64,000 bases of DNA from Phycisphaerales bacterium (GTDB taxonomy: Bacteria; Planctomycetota; Phycisphaerae; Phycisphaerales; UBA1924): the NCBI GenBank assembly GCA_029260395.1, contig JAJDDJ010000013.1, positions 310,001 to 374,000 on the forward strand, written 5' to 3'. The notes beneath the pieces were generated by a model. It searched no databases, had not been told where the DNA came from, and worked only from the letters and a program-made list of their open reading frames with translations. The translations under genes and the position numbers were made by a program. Shown piece after piece: positions 45,478-54,683 of this stretch (positions within the stretch are counted from its first letter, which is position 1; every line of letters begins with the position of its first letter).

Positions 45478-46683
45478 CTAGGCACCTTCGAACACAGTCG
45501 CAAGCCCCTGCCCCACCCCGACGCACAGCGACGCGATGCCGCGCGCTGAGCCGGTTCGCACCATCTCATGGATGAGCGTCGTGACGATCCGCGCCCCGCT
45601 GCATCCCAGGGGGTGGCCTATCGCGATGGCTCCGCCGTTGACGTTTAGCTTTGATTCATCAAGGCCGAGTTCTCGTGCGCACGCCAGCGACTGCGCGGCG
45701 AACGCCTCGTTCAACTCGATGAGATCGATATCGCCGAGCAACAGCTTCGCGCGGCCGAGTGCTTTGCGCACGGCCGGCACCGGCCCGATGCCCATGAACG
45801 CGGGGTCCACGCCCGCCGAGGCGCTCGGCCCGACGAACGCAATAGGCACAAGCCCCAGTTCCTTGGCGCGTTGCTCTTCCACCAACAACAACGCCGCGGC
45901 CCCGTCGTTGATGCCCGACGAGTTGCCCGCGGTCACCGTGCCTGAAGGATCGCTCGTAAAGGCCGGGCGCAGCTTCGCAAGTTTCTCCAGCGTTGTGTCC
46001 GGCCTGGGGTGCTCGTCCGTGCTGACGACAATGGGATCGGCCTTTCGCTGAGGAATTTCAACAGGCACGATCTCGCTCTTGAACAGCCCACGCTCGTGCG
46101 CCGAGGCCCAACGCTGCTGACTCCGTAGCGCGAATTCGTCCTGATCTGCCCGGCTGATCTGGTGCTCCTTGGCCACGTTCTCGGCGGTCTCGCCCATCGA
46201 GTGCGGGTGGTGCAGCGCCGACAGCGCCGGATTGATGAACCGCCAGCCGATGGAGCTGTCGTACACCTGCTGACCGCGATCGAAGCCCGACTCTGCCTTG
46301 CTGAGCACGTACGGGGCCCGGCTCATGGACTCCACGCCGCCAGCGATGAACACGTCGCCGTGATCGGCTTCGATCATCCGCGCTGCAATGTTGATCGCTT
46401 CGAGCCCCGAAGCGCACAGCCGGTTGACCGTCGATCCGGGAACGGACACCGGCAAACCAGCCAGCAGTGCCGCCATCCGCGCCACGTTGCGGTTGTCCTC
46501 GCCCGCCTGGTTCGCAGCCCCCAAATAGACGTCATCGATCAACGCTGCATCGATGCCTGTTCGGTCGACGATCGCCTTGATGACGAGGGCCGCTAGGTCG
46601 TCCGGGCGCACCACGGCGAGTGACCCGCCGAATCGGCCAACGGGCGTACGCATGGCAGCTACAACGGCGGCTCGTCTTTGCAT
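45478..46683 (-). CDS. pcaF: 3-oxoadipyl-CoA thiolase
   Basis: Cleaves 3-oxoadipyl-CoA with CoA to succinyl-CoA and acetyl-CoA. 401 residues, the PcaF/PaaJ length. Nucleophile Cys90 lies in STVNRLCASGLEAIN; GGAIAIGHPLGCSGARI and the second Cys in ASLCVGVGQGLA complete the thiolase site. DDVYLGAANQAGEDNRNVAR and WRFINPALSALHHPHSMGET are segments I associate with PcaF rather than with acetoacetyl-CoA thiolases. It converges on the aminotransferase gene with only 4 bases between stops, so it belongs to the locus but has its own promoter. Confidence 0.88.
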   Translation of the reverse strand: MQRRAAVVAAMRTPVGRFGGSLAVVRPDDLAALVIKAIVDRTGIDAALIDDVYLGAANQAGEDNRNVARMAALLAGLPVSVPGSTVNRLCASGLEAINIAARMIEADHGDVFIAGGVESMSRAPYVLSKAESGFDRGQQVYDSSIGWRFINPALSALHHPHSMGETAENVAKEHQISRADQDEFALRSQQRWASAHERGLFKSEIVPVEIPQRKADPIVVSTDEHPRPDTTLEKLAKLRPAFTSDPSGTVTAGNSSGINDGAAALLLVEEQRAKELGLVPIAFVGPSASAGVDPAFMGIGPVPAVRKALGRAKLLLGDIDLIELNEAFAAQSLACARELGLDESKLNVNGGAIAIGHPLGCSGARIVTTLIHEMVRTGSARGIASLCVGVGQGLATVFEGA

Positions 46684-46760
46684 CGGTCAGTCTAGGAGTG
46701 CCAGCGCCAGCCTCGCGCCCCGCGACCTTGGTCTGGCGACGCTGGCGAGCGTTGGCGGGG

Positions 46761-47804
46761 CTACTCCTTCAGCTTGGCCATGAACCGCTGGGGATCGGCC
46801 TTGAACGTGCCAACGCAGCCGCTGCAGCAGAACCGCACGAGGTGTGTGCCCGCGACGATCTCGACTGGTTCGCCCTTGGCGCCCAACTCCCCGCCGCCAA
46901 CGACGCAGGTCTTGAGCGGGTACGCATCACGCTGCGCGTCGGCGTAGGCCTTGTCGAGCTTGGCCATGTATGCAGCCGGGTTGGCGGTCAGATCATCTTC
47001 GCACCCGCCGCAGCAGAAGCGAACGAGCCGGTTCATGTAAACAAAGTTGACCGGCTCGCCCATGCCACCCAGTTCGCCACCCACCGGGCACGAGTCCATC
47101 GGGTAGCTTTCGAGCTGGGCCGCGATGATCCGCTTGTCCATCTCCGCGAAGTAACGCCGAGCTTCAGCATCGAACGCGGCCACGGCCTCATCGTTGGCAA
47201 GCGTCACCAAACGGTTGTTGTACATGTGGTGGACCGAGTCCGATCCCAGCTTCTCACCCGTCACGATGCATGTCTCGAACGGGTAGTGCATGAGCTGCTG
47301 ACCGACGAGTTGTGTATTCACCTTCTCCCAATACTTCGCCGGGTCGGCCTCGAACTTGCCCGCGCAACGCTTGCAGCAGAACTTTGCCTCGCGGTTGCCC
47401 ACCATCCGAACGATGGGTTCATCGTCCCCGAATGCCTCGCCGCTGACCGCACACTCGCCCAGCGTGTACGGGAAGGTCGGCCCTTCGATCGCCACGGGTG
47501 CGCTCTCGGCTTCTTGGCCGGGCTCGCGGTGCGCCGCTGCGAGGACGATGAAGGCATCCTTCTTGGCATTGTCCCATGCCAAAAACTGGTCGCCGCACCC
47601 GGGGCAGCAGAGACCGATCTCGTGTCCCTTGTACGCAACGGTTCCGGCGGATGGCACGATCGGCTCTTTGCCGATGGGGCACATCTGGTTAACCGCTCCC
47701 GCCTGCTCGCCGGCCTCATCACTCGGACGTTCATGCTGGGCGGCCAATGGCGCAGCGAGTACCGCGAGAAGGCAGAGAGTCAGTGAGCGAATGAGAGTCA
47801 TCAT
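46761..47804 (-). CDS. Exported Cys-rich protein with five YHS/TRASH-like repeats
   Basis: 347 residues. Signal peptide LTLCLLAVLAAPLAAQ. Five units of about 60 residues each have an N-terminal C-P/V-(x)-G loop and, in four, a pair of Cys motifs: IGLCCPGCGDQF, AKFCCKRCAGKF, VRFCCGGCEDDL and VRFCCSGCVGTF, followed by ADPxxYMAKL-like ends. The third unit (TCIVTGEKLG ... VTLANDEAVAAF) has lost the Cys pair. This C-C-x-x-C architecture resembles YHS/TRASH metal-binding modules linked to copper or other soft metals. It is probably a periplasmic metal buffer or sensor. No metal transporter is adjacent. Confidence 0.8.
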   Translation of the reverse strand: MMTLIRSLTLCLLAVLAAPLAAQHERPSDEAGEQAGAVNQMCPIGKEPIVPSAGTVAYKGHEIGLCCPGCGDQFLAWDNAKKDAFIVLAAAHREPGQEAESAPVAIEGPTFPYTLGECAVSGEAFGDDEPIVRMVGNREAKFCCKRCAGKFEADPAKYWEKVNTQLVGQQLMHYPFETCIVTGEKLGSDSVHHMYNNRLVTLANDEAVAAFDAEARRYFAEMDKRIIAAQLESYPMDSCPVGGELGGMGEPVNFVYMNRLVRFCCGGCEDDLTANPAAYMAKLDKAYADAQRDAYPLKTCVVGGGELGAKGEPVEIVAGTHLVRFCCSGCVGTFKADPQRFMAKLKE

Positions 47805-48193
47805 ATCGAGCTCCTTGTTTGCATCGCGGTCGGGCCAGCTGCCCCTAAATTCCGCCAGCGCATGCTAGTGCCGGAATTCGGAGTCAGAACCTTAGAGCAG
47901 CCCTATGGCGGACCGACCTACACCCAGTGAAACCCCTCTCTCAGAATGGATGAAGAGCTGACCATGCCAGAGTCTCGGGGAGTTCCATTGGTTACCGGAA
48001 CCACCGGCGGATCCGATCGGGGAGACGAGCCGTAGAGATCCTCGTCAAGCGACCGCCAAAGGCCGAAATGGGAGAGAATCCGACGCAAGTCGGCTCCAAT
48101 CCCGAGACCGTTCTTGGTACGCTCGATTCAGATCACCCGTCACTCGGCGGGTGCTTGTCAACCAGAGAGAGCCCCCTCAAAGGAAGCCAACCC
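47805..48193. other. Divergent intergenic region upstream of the secreted protease
   Basis: AATTCCG (47848-47854) and CGGAATT (47872-47878) form a 7-bp inverted repeat near the Cys-rich gene start. GGAG (48071-48074), a bulge, CCGAC-GCAA-GTCGG (48080-48093) and CTCC form a GNRA-capped hairpin. TGGTACGCT at 48115-48123 is a likely -10 for the protease, so the GNRA hairpin lies upstream of it. No gene is evident. Confidence 0.45.
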
Positions 48194-50428
48194 ATGTCCA
48201 TGACCGCCCGTCTGCTCGCGTCAGCGCTGCTCTTCGCCATGCCCGCCACCGTTGCGATGGCCGAAGACGACGCCCCCCTCGCTTCGCTCGTGGATGTCAG
48301 CCAAGCCATCGTCGGCGTCGGTATCGATTCCGGCAGCGTGGCCCCGCCCGCCGGCGGGCAGGCCTTGCCCACCGACCTGCACCTCGTGTTCTCGACCGAT
48401 GTGCAAGTCGCGGGTTCTGATGCGGTGCGTCTGATCTTCAAGACCACCAAGCTCGCGGCCGCGACCGCTCAAGGCGGCGACACCTACATGCTCATCACCT
48501 CACTCGCCGATGGGCACCAGCAAGTGCTCACGCCCAAGACACTCAGAGAGTGGAAGTACACCTCCGCTTACTTCAACGGCGATTCAGTCCACGTCGAGAT
48601 CTACTCACCGACCGGCGCCGATGCTTCCCGCGTCGTCATCGCAGAGGCCATCTCCGAGACCTCCGCCTTCAACCCCGCCAAGTCCATATGCGGCCCGACC
48701 GACGACCGCGTGCTTTCAAGCGATCCGCGCTCGGGCCGAGTCTGGCCCATTGGCTGCACCGCGTGGCTCTTTGACGGAAGGCCCAACTGCTTGAACACCG
48801 CGGGCCACTGCGGCCCGGCCAATGATTCGGTCATCCAGTTCAATGTCCCGCTTTCGACCTCGGGCGGCACGCCTCAGCACCCGGGGCCGGACGACCAGTA
48901 CGCGGTCGATCCCGTGTCCATCCAGTCCAACGGCGGCCAGGGCATCGGAAACGACTGGTCCACCTTCGGCGTCTTCAACAATGCCAACACCGGCTTGTCA
49001 CCGCTTGTAGCCCAGGGCGGCACCTCCCACACGCTTGCCGCAGCCGCACCCGGTGGCACGGGCCAGCCCATCCGCGTCACCGGATACGGTTCCACCACGT
49101 CACCTGTCAGCCCCACCTGGTACCTCGCGCAGAAGACCCACGCCGGCCCTTACGCCGGCGTCACGGGTACGAACATCCAATACAGCCCCGACACCTCCGG
49201 GGGTAACTCAGGCTCGGCCGTGCAAGATGATTCCACGGGCCTGACCATCGGCATCCACACCCACGCGGGCTGCAACTCCGGTGGTGGAGCCAACAACGGT
49301 ACGGCCGTCCAGCACGCAGCCTTCCAGAACGCGCTCGCCAACCCACTGGGTATCTGCGCCTTCGGCTTGGATCTTGCCATCGTCGGCGAGCGACCCACCA
49401 TGCTCGAGACCGGCGAAGCCGCCACGGTGACCGTCCAGGTGAACGCCAACGGCGTCACGCTCGATTCCGGGACCATCGTGCTACACGTAGACAACGGCGC
49501 CGGATTCGTCGCGATTCCCATGACCTCGACCGGCCCCGATACCTACGAGGGCACGTTCTCCGCAGAGGACTGCGACTTCGATGCGCTGTTCTACGTCTCG
49601 GCGATGGACACCACCGGCGATTCCTACTTCGAACCCACCGGCGGCTCGGCGTCACCCTTCAGCGCCTCGGTAGCTGACGAGTACACAACCTTCGCCAGTT
49701 TCAACTTCGAGACCGATCCTCTCTGGACCGTCGCCAACACCGCGCTGACCACCGGCGCTTGGGTCCGTGATGTGCCGCGTGCCGAGGGCCGTGGCGACCC
49801 GCTCGCCGACTTCGACGGCTCTGGTCAGTGCTGGGTCACCGGCAACGGGCTCTCTGAGGACGTCGATGGTGGGCCAACCAGCCTTATCACCGCACCGATC
49901 GACCTCAGCGCAGCGTCCGATCCCGTGGTCACCTACGCCCGCTGGTTCGACACCAACGCCACGGTCGGCACCGACAACCTGCTCATCCAGTTCTCTGACA
50001 ACGGCGGAGCTTCATGGGTCACCGTCGAGAACTTGGGCGACCAGGACGGCTGGAACGAGGTGAGCTTCCGCGTACTCGATTACGTCGGCTTGACCTCGCA
50101 GTTCCAGGTCCGCTTCAGCGCCACCGACAACCCCAACAACTCCGTCACCGAGGCCGCCATCGATGCCTTCCGCGTGGTCGATGAGAGCTGCAACAACACC
50201 CCCGCTTGCACCGGCGACATCGCCGACGACTTCGGCAACCTCGGAGCCGACGGCATGGTCAGCTTCGGCGATTTCCTCGCGCTGCTCGGGCTCATCGGGC
50301 CTTGCCCCGGCGGCACTCCCGGCTGCACCGGCGACATCGCCGACGATTTCGGCAACCTCGGAGCCGACGGCATGGTCTCCTTCGGTGACTTCCTCGCGCT
50401 GCTCGGCCTCATCGGGCCCTGCCCGTAA
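48194..50428 (+). CDS. Secreted trypsin-like serine protease with duplicated C-terminal tag
   Basis: 744 residues from ATG 48194, preceded by AAAGGAAG. Signal peptide LLASALLFAMPATVAMA. A pre-domain is followed by an S1-type protease domain with His in NTAGHCGP, Asp probably in GIGNDWSTFGVF, and Ser in DTSGGNSGSAVQD. Then come an Ig/FN-like stretch (RPTMLETGEAATVTVQVNA) and a jelly-roll/MAM-like domain (FNFETDPLWTVANTALTTGAW ... SDPVVTYARWFDT). The C-terminus has two near-identical copies of CTGDIADDFGNLGADGMVSF, each continuing GDFLALLGLIGPCP. The same paired module ends the protein at 57991. An intrinsic terminator follows. Confidence 0.88.
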   Translation: MSMTARLLASALLFAMPATVAMAEDDAPLASLVDVSQAIVGVGIDSGSVAPPAGGQALPTDLHLVFSTDVQVAGSDAVRLIFKTTKLAAATAQGGDTYMLITSLADGHQQVLTPKTLREWKYTSAYFNGDSVHVEIYSPTGADASRVVIAEAISETSAFNPAKSICGPTDDRVLSSDPRSGRVWPIGCTAWLFDGRPNCLNTAGHCGPANDSVIQFNVPLSTSGGTPQHPGPDDQYAVDPVSIQSNGGQGIGNDWSTFGVFNNANTGLSPLVAQGGTSHTLAAAAPGGTGQPIRVTGYGSTTSPVSPTWYLAQKTHAGPYAGVTGTNIQYSPDTSGGNSGSAVQDDSTGLTIGIHTHAGCNSGGGANNGTAVQHAAFQNALANPLGICAFGLDLAIVGERPTMLETGEAATVTVQVNANGVTLDSGTIVLHVDNGAGFVAIPMTSTGPDTYEGTFSAEDCDFDALFYVSAMDTTGDSYFEPTGGSASPFSASVADEYTTFASFNFETDPLWTVANTALTTGAWVRDVPRAEGRGDPLADFDGSGQCWVTGNGLSEDVDGGPTSLITAPIDLSAASDPVVTYARWFDTNATVGTDNLLIQFSDNGGASWVTVENLGDQDGWNEVSFRVLDYVGLTSQFQVRFSATDNPNNSVTEAAIDAFRVVDESCNNTPACTGDIADDFGNLGADGMVSFGDFLALLGLIGPCPGGTPGCTGDIADDFGNLGADGMVSFGDFLALLGLIGPCP

Positions 50429-50478
50429 GCGAGCCGATCGCAACGTGAAACGAGCGACTTCGCTCGACAAACTGCCCG

Positions 50479-50515
50479 CCGCCGATGCACGCCCCGCATC
50501 GGCGGTGGCTTTTTT
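50479..50515 (+). terminator. Rho-independent terminator of the secreted protease gene
   Basis: A 10-bp perfect stem CCGCCGATGC / GCATCGGCGG with loop ACGCCCC, followed by TGGC and six Ts. Confidence 0.85.
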
Positions 50516-50666
50516 GTAACACCTGAATTGGTGCGATTCAACCACTCGCATGGCCTAGCCTCTTCGCCCGGCGTGCAGAGGCCGCCTTCTCGCTCCTTGA
50601 ACTGCAAGCCTGACGCAGCCATTTCTCGGCATCGCTTGCATCACACATCCCCACGCAAGGTCACTA

Positions 50667-52481
50667 TTGTCACAGCCCAGCGATCCCTCCCAGAATCCCA
50701 AGCCGAGCAAGCCGCGCTTCTTTGGCCTCTCGTCTGGCTTCGGCGGTTCGGCCCGCGCCGATGTGCTCAGCGGCATCACCGTCGCGCTCGCGCTCGTGCC
50801 AGAAGCCGTCGCGTTCGCGTTTGTCGCAGGCGTCCCGCCGCTCGTCGGGCTCTACGCCGCCTTCATCATGTGCTTGCTCACTTCCGTCATCGGTGGCAGG
50901 CCCGGCATGATCTCCGGCGCTACCGGCGCGATGGCCGTCGTCGTCGTGAGCCTCGTATCCGAGCACGGCATCGGCTACCTGTTCCCCGCCGTCGTGCTGT
51001 GCGGCATCATCCAGATCGCCGTCGGCATGGCACGACTGGGCAAGCTCATCCGCATCGTCCCTCACCCCGTCATGCTCGGGTTCGTCAACGGCCTCGCTGT
51101 CGTCATCCTCATGGCGCAGTTTGGCAGCTTTAAGACCCTCAGCCCAGTAGGCTCGCTGGAGTTTGTCACGGGTGCGCCGCTCTGGATCATGCTCGGAATG
51201 GTCGCCGTCACCATGGCCATCATCGCCCTGCTGCCAAGGCTGACCAAGGCCGTGCCCTCGACGCTGGTCGCCATCGTCGCGATCTCGCTCGCAGCCCTCG
51301 CGCTCAACGCGGGCCTCGGCCCCAAGGGCGAAGACCCAGCCGTACTCACCGTGCGCGATGTGCTCGTCGACTCGACCCAGGCCTCGGCCGTCCGCACCGC
51401 CCAGCACGCCAAAGACCGAGCCCTGCTCGCCTCAATCGGCGCAACACTGCCTGACGGCATAAAGCCCGAGCCTGTATCAAAGGGCTCCGTCGACCCGCTC
51501 ACCGCCGCCGAGGCGCAGGCCGCGATCGCTAGCGTTGCTGCCGACTCAGTGGGTATCGCCGGAGGCCTTCCGCGCCCGACATGGTGGGACTTTGAGCTGC
51601 CCTCATTCTCACTCGCCACGCTCTGGATCATCTTCCCGTACTCGCTCATCCTCGCGGGCGTCGGGCTCATCGAGTCGCTCATGACCATGACCCTCATCGA
51701 TGAACTCACCGAGACCCGCGGCAGCGGCAACCGCGAGTGCGTCGGCCAAGGCGTCGCCAATGTCACCTGCGGCATGCTCGGCGGCATGGGCGGCTGCGCC
51801 ATGATCGGACAGTCGCTCATCAACGTGAAGTCCGGCGGCCGGGGCAGGCTCAGCGGCATCACCGCCGCCGTCGCCATGCTCCTGTTCATCCTGTTCCTGT
51901 CGCCGCTGATCGAAGCCATTCCCGTCGCCGCCCTCGTCGGCGTGATGTTCATGGTCGTCATCGGCACGTTCGAGTGGACCACGCTCCAGACCTGGCGCCG
52001 CATCCCCAAGGCCGAGGTCCTCGTCATGCTTGTCGTCGCTGGCTACACCGTGGTCATGCATGACCTCGCCACCGCGGTCATCATCGGGGTTGCGCTGTCG
52101 GCGCTCGTCTTCGCGTGGAACAAGAGCAAGCACCTCGTCGCCGACGTCCAGACCAACGACCAGGGCAGCAAGATCTACCAGCTCCACGGCGTACTGTTCT
52201 TCGGCAGCGTCTCGCGCTTCCGCGATCTGTTCACGCCGCAGGACGACCCAGACGATGTCGTCATCGATTTCTACTTCAGCCGTGTCTACGACCAGTCGGG
52301 CCTCGAAGCCATCAACAACCTGGCTGATCGGTACCAGAAGCTCGGCAAACGCCTGCACCTGCGGCACCTCAGCGACGACTGCCGCCGGCTGCTCGACCGC
52401 GCGGGCGACCTCGTCGAGGTCAACATCAGCGAGGACCCCCACTACCACGTCGCCACCGACCGCGCCAACTGGGTGCGCTAG
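50667..52481 (+). CDS. SulP-family anion transporter with STAS domain
   Basis: 604 residues from TTG 50667, with AAGG a few bases upstream. The membrane part has the SulP entry [40 protein letters not shown] and [21 protein letters not shown] hydrophilic insertion (about 225-290, [18 protein letters not shown] ... ADSVGIAGG) interrupts it and is longer than usual. The C-terminal STAS domain (about 495-600) contains [20 protein letters not shown] and [19 protein letters not shown]. Substrates in the family are sulfate, bicarbonate or dicarboxylates; which one is not determinable. Confidence 0.9.
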   Translation: MSQPSDPSQNPKPSKPRFFGLSSGFGGSARADVLSGITVALALVPEAVAFAFVAGVPPLVGLYAAFIMCLLTSVIGGRPGMISGATGAMAVVVVSLVSEHGIGYLFPAVVLCGIIQIAVGMARLGKLIRIVPHPVMLGFVNGLAVVILMAQFGSFKTLSPVGSLEFVTGAPLWIMLGMVAVTMAIIALLPRLTKAVPSTLVAIVAISLAALALNAGLGPKGEDPAVLTVRDVLVDSTQASAVRTAQHAKDRALLASIGATLPDGIKPEPVSKGSVDPLTAAEAQAAIASVAADSVGIAGGLPRPTWWDFELPSFSLATLWIIFPYSLILAGVGLIESLMTMTLIDELTETRGSGNRECVGQGVANVTCGMLGGMGGCAMIGQSLINVKSGGRGRLSGITAAVAMLLFILFLSPLIEAIPVAALVGVMFMVVIGTFEWTTLQTWRRIPKAEVLVMLVVAGYTVVMHDLATAVIIGVALSALVFAWNKSKHLVADVQTNDQGSKIYQLHGVLFFGSVSRFRDLFTPQDDPDDVVIDFYFSRVYDQSGLEAINNLADRYQKLGKRLHLRHLSDDCRRLLDRAGDLVEVNISEDPHYHVATDRANWVR

Positions 52482-52507
52482 CTTGCGCCAATCCCAGGAC
52501 CGCGTCG

Positions 52508-53404
52508 CTACTTACCCGAAGCTTCTTCGCTCTCGGCCTCGGCTGGCTCCGCAGCGTTTGCTTCCTGGGCCGCGAGCGCCATCGTGAACGACGCCTTCAT
52601 CAGCACACGCACCGGCTGGTCGGGCTTGAAGTCGAACCGGACCTCGGTCGTGCCCGAGTACGCGTAGCTCCGCACGCCCTCGGCGTCGAGCTCCGCCCGG
52701 CCGTCGCCGCTGAACATGACCACCGAGTTCTCGAACCGCGAGAGAGCGCCCTCGGTGATTCCCTTGACCGCGTCGTCGTGCTTGAGTTCGAGCACTCGCA
52801 CGCCTTCGACGCCCTCAACTGTGTACGTCACCGGCGATGGCTCGCCGTCCGAGACCCTCGCCACCGCCATCGGCAGCACCATGAACGCTCGCTGCTTATC
52901 ACTCTGGCCCTCGACCTGCTCTTCGCCTTGACCCACAAAGAACGGCATGTACGTCGTCGCCGTCCACGGGTCGATGGTCATCGGCGCGATCGCCTTGGCC
53001 GCGGACAGCTCGATCACCGCGCCCGACGCTTTGATAAGCCCCGACTCCGGGTCGTAAGTCACGGTAAAGCGCTCGCCGACCATCGGCCGAAGCGCCGGCT
53101 CGAGCATGCTCTTGGGATCCGGCTCGGCCGCGCTGTCGAACTCCATCGCGCCCATCGGCGTGTCGGGCATCGACATCTTTAGCGACACGATCGTCACCTC
53201 AAGCGTGTTCGCGTCCACCCGCTCGATCCGCGTGCGCACATCCGTGGTCGCCCGCTTGGTGGTCTTAGCGGTGTTCTGATCTGCGCCGAAGTTCTGCTCG
53301 CGCGTGCGGAACGCCCAGTCGTACTCGCTCTGGGCCGAGGCCAGCTTCGCAGCCGGACCAGCGATGCAGAACAGAGCCAGAGCGATCAGCAGGGTGGTTC
53401 TCAT
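52508..53404 (-). CDS. Exported hypothetical protein, copy A of a tandem pair
   Basis: 298 residues, not recognised. Signal peptide LLIALALFCIAGPAAKLASA|QS. The mature part begins YDWAFRTREQNFGADQNTAK and has DVRTRIERVDANTLEVTIVS, FTVTYDPESGLIKASGAVI and IDPWTATTYMPFFVGQGEEQ. The end is an acidic Ala/Glu-rich tail (ANAAEPAEAESEEASGK). It is strongly similar along its length to the gene at 53494, so the pair arose by tandem duplication. The beta-rich composition suggests a periplasmic or outer-membrane-facing domain. Confidence 0.75.
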   Translation of the reverse strand: MRTTLLIALALFCIAGPAAKLASAQSEYDWAFRTREQNFGADQNTAKTTKRATTDVRTRIERVDANTLEVTIVSLKMSMPDTPMGAMEFDSAAEPDPKSMLEPALRPMVGERFTVTYDPESGLIKASGAVIELSAAKAIAPMTIDPWTATTYMPFFVGQGEEQVEGQSDKQRAFMVLPMAVARVSDGEPSPVTYTVEGVEGVRVLELKHDDAVKGITEGALSRFENSVVMFSGDGRAELDAEGVRSYAYSGTTEVRFDFKPDQPVRVLMKASFTMALAAQEANAAEPAEAESEEASGK

Positions 53405-53493
53405 GGGGCCATCCTAACGAGCTTCGCGTCTAGAACGAGCCCGAGGGGAGGCCTGGAGGACTAAGAGGCCCCAACCGGGCCAGAGCCGTCCTG

Positions 53494-54363
53494 CTACTTG
53501 CTCGGACCCCCGCTCTCGGTCTTGGCTGGTTCGTACGCGTCGTCGGCCGGCGCTTGAGGCGGTGCGACCTCCATCGTGAACACCACATCGATGAGCCCTC
53601 GTATCGGTTGCTTGGGTGCAGAGTCAAACTGCATTAAGGTCCCGCCTACGTAAGAGAAGTTTCGAACGACTCCGTCGGCGTCGATCTCCGCCTGACCTGA
53701 GCCAAAGAACTTGATCGCGGTCTTCTCCAACTCCTTGAGCGGGCCTTCGGTGATCCCCTTGAGCGGGTCGTCGTGCACATAATCCAGCATCCGCCCGCCT
53801 CGATAATCGCCGAAGATGTACTCGATCGGTGAGGGCTCTCCGTCCCAGACCTTCGCTACCGCCATCGGCAGAACCATGAACGTTGGCCGCTCATCGCCCT
53901 CGCCGACAAAGAACGGCATGTACGTCGTCGCGGTCCATGGATCGATGGTCATCGGTGCGATCGCCTTGGCCCCGGGCATCTCGATTAGCGCGCCCGATGT
54001 CTCGATGAGCCCTGTTTGCGGATCGTACGTCACCGAGAAACTCTCGCCGATCAGGGGCCGAAGCACCGGATCGAGCGTGCCTTTGGGATCGGGCTCGTCC
54101 CCGCTGTCGAACTCCATCGCCCCCATCGGCGTGTCCGACACCGACAGCTTGAGCGAGACGATCGTCACCTCGAGTGTGTGCGCATCCACGCGATTGATCC
54201 GCGTGCGAATATCGGAGGTGGTCCGCTTTGTGGTCGTGGTTACTTTCTGGTCCACGCCGAGTTCGTGGTCTCGCATCCCTATCGCCCAGTCGTACTCGGT
54301 CTGTGCCAGAGCCGGTCCAGCGGCCCAGATGAGCATCAACGCGATCAAGGGTGTGAATCTCAT
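53494..54363 (-). CDS. Exported hypothetical protein, copy B of a tandem pair
   Basis: 289 residues. Signal peptide PLIALMLIWAAGPALA|QT. It is a paralogue of the 52508 gene: YDWAIGMRDHELGVDQKV, DIRTRINRVDAHTLEVTIVS, TPMGAMEFDSGDEPDPKG and MTIDPWTATTYMPFFVGEG align with the copy. Differences are a shorter middle linker (no QSDKQ insertion) and a distinct tail (PADDAYEPAKTESGGPSK). 89 bases separate the two genes. It lies directly beside the first 21-bp repeat array. Function unknown. Confidence 0.75.
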   Translation of the reverse strand: MRFTPLIALMLIWAAGPALAQTEYDWAIGMRDHELGVDQKVTTTTKRTTSDIRTRINRVDAHTLEVTIVSLKLSVSDTPMGAMEFDSGDEPDPKGTLDPVLRPLIGESFSVTYDPQTGLIETSGALIEMPGAKAIAPMTIDPWTATTYMPFFVGEGDERPTFMVLPMAVAKVWDGEPSPIEYIFGDYRGGRMLDYVHDDPLKGITEGPLKELEKTAIKFFGSGQAEIDADGVVRNFSYVGGTLMQFDSAPKQPIRGLIDVVFTMEVAPPQAPADDAYEPAKTESGGPSK

Positions 54364-54403
54364 GCAGCCATCCTAACGATGCCGACAGCCATTGGCGGCA
54401 CTC

Positions 54404-54668
54404 CCGAGAGCCGTAACGCCATTCACGGTCGTCGTGCGCTGCTTCACGGGAGTCGTAAGGCTCTTTACGGCCATCGTGCGCTGCTTTACGGGAGTCGTAA
54501 AGCCCCTTACGGTCGTCGTGCGCTGCTTTACGAGAGCCGTAAAGCCCTATACGGTCGTCGCGCGCTGCTTTGCGAGTGTCGTAAAGCTCTTTACGGTTGT
54601 CGGGCGCTGCTTCACGAGAGTCGTAAAGCTCCCTACGGTCGTCGCGCGCTGCTTTACGAGAGCATCAA
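54404..54668 (+). repeat. 21-bp tandem repeat array (locus 1)
   Basis: Some eleven or twelve 21-bp units alternate between two types, making a 42-bp higher-order period. Type one reads CTTTACGGTCGTCGTGCGCT plus G, and type two CTTTACGAGAGTCGTAAAG plus two bases. Type two is a near-perfect hairpin (CTTTACGA-GAG-TCGTAAAG). Because 21 is divisible by 3, all frames give 7-residue repeats, for example ALYGRRA on plus and RKAAHDD on minus. No frame has a credible start, so coding is not claimed. The same unit recurs at 57652. Confidence 0.85.
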
Positions 54669-54683
54669 CGCCCGCTGCGGATC

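Noticed and set aside
48000-48193. GEMM or cobalamin riboswitch upstream of the protease
   Set aside because: GACGCAA occurs, but the remaining conserved elements (GGCAAACC, or the B12 box) are missing, and the likely -10 lies downstream.
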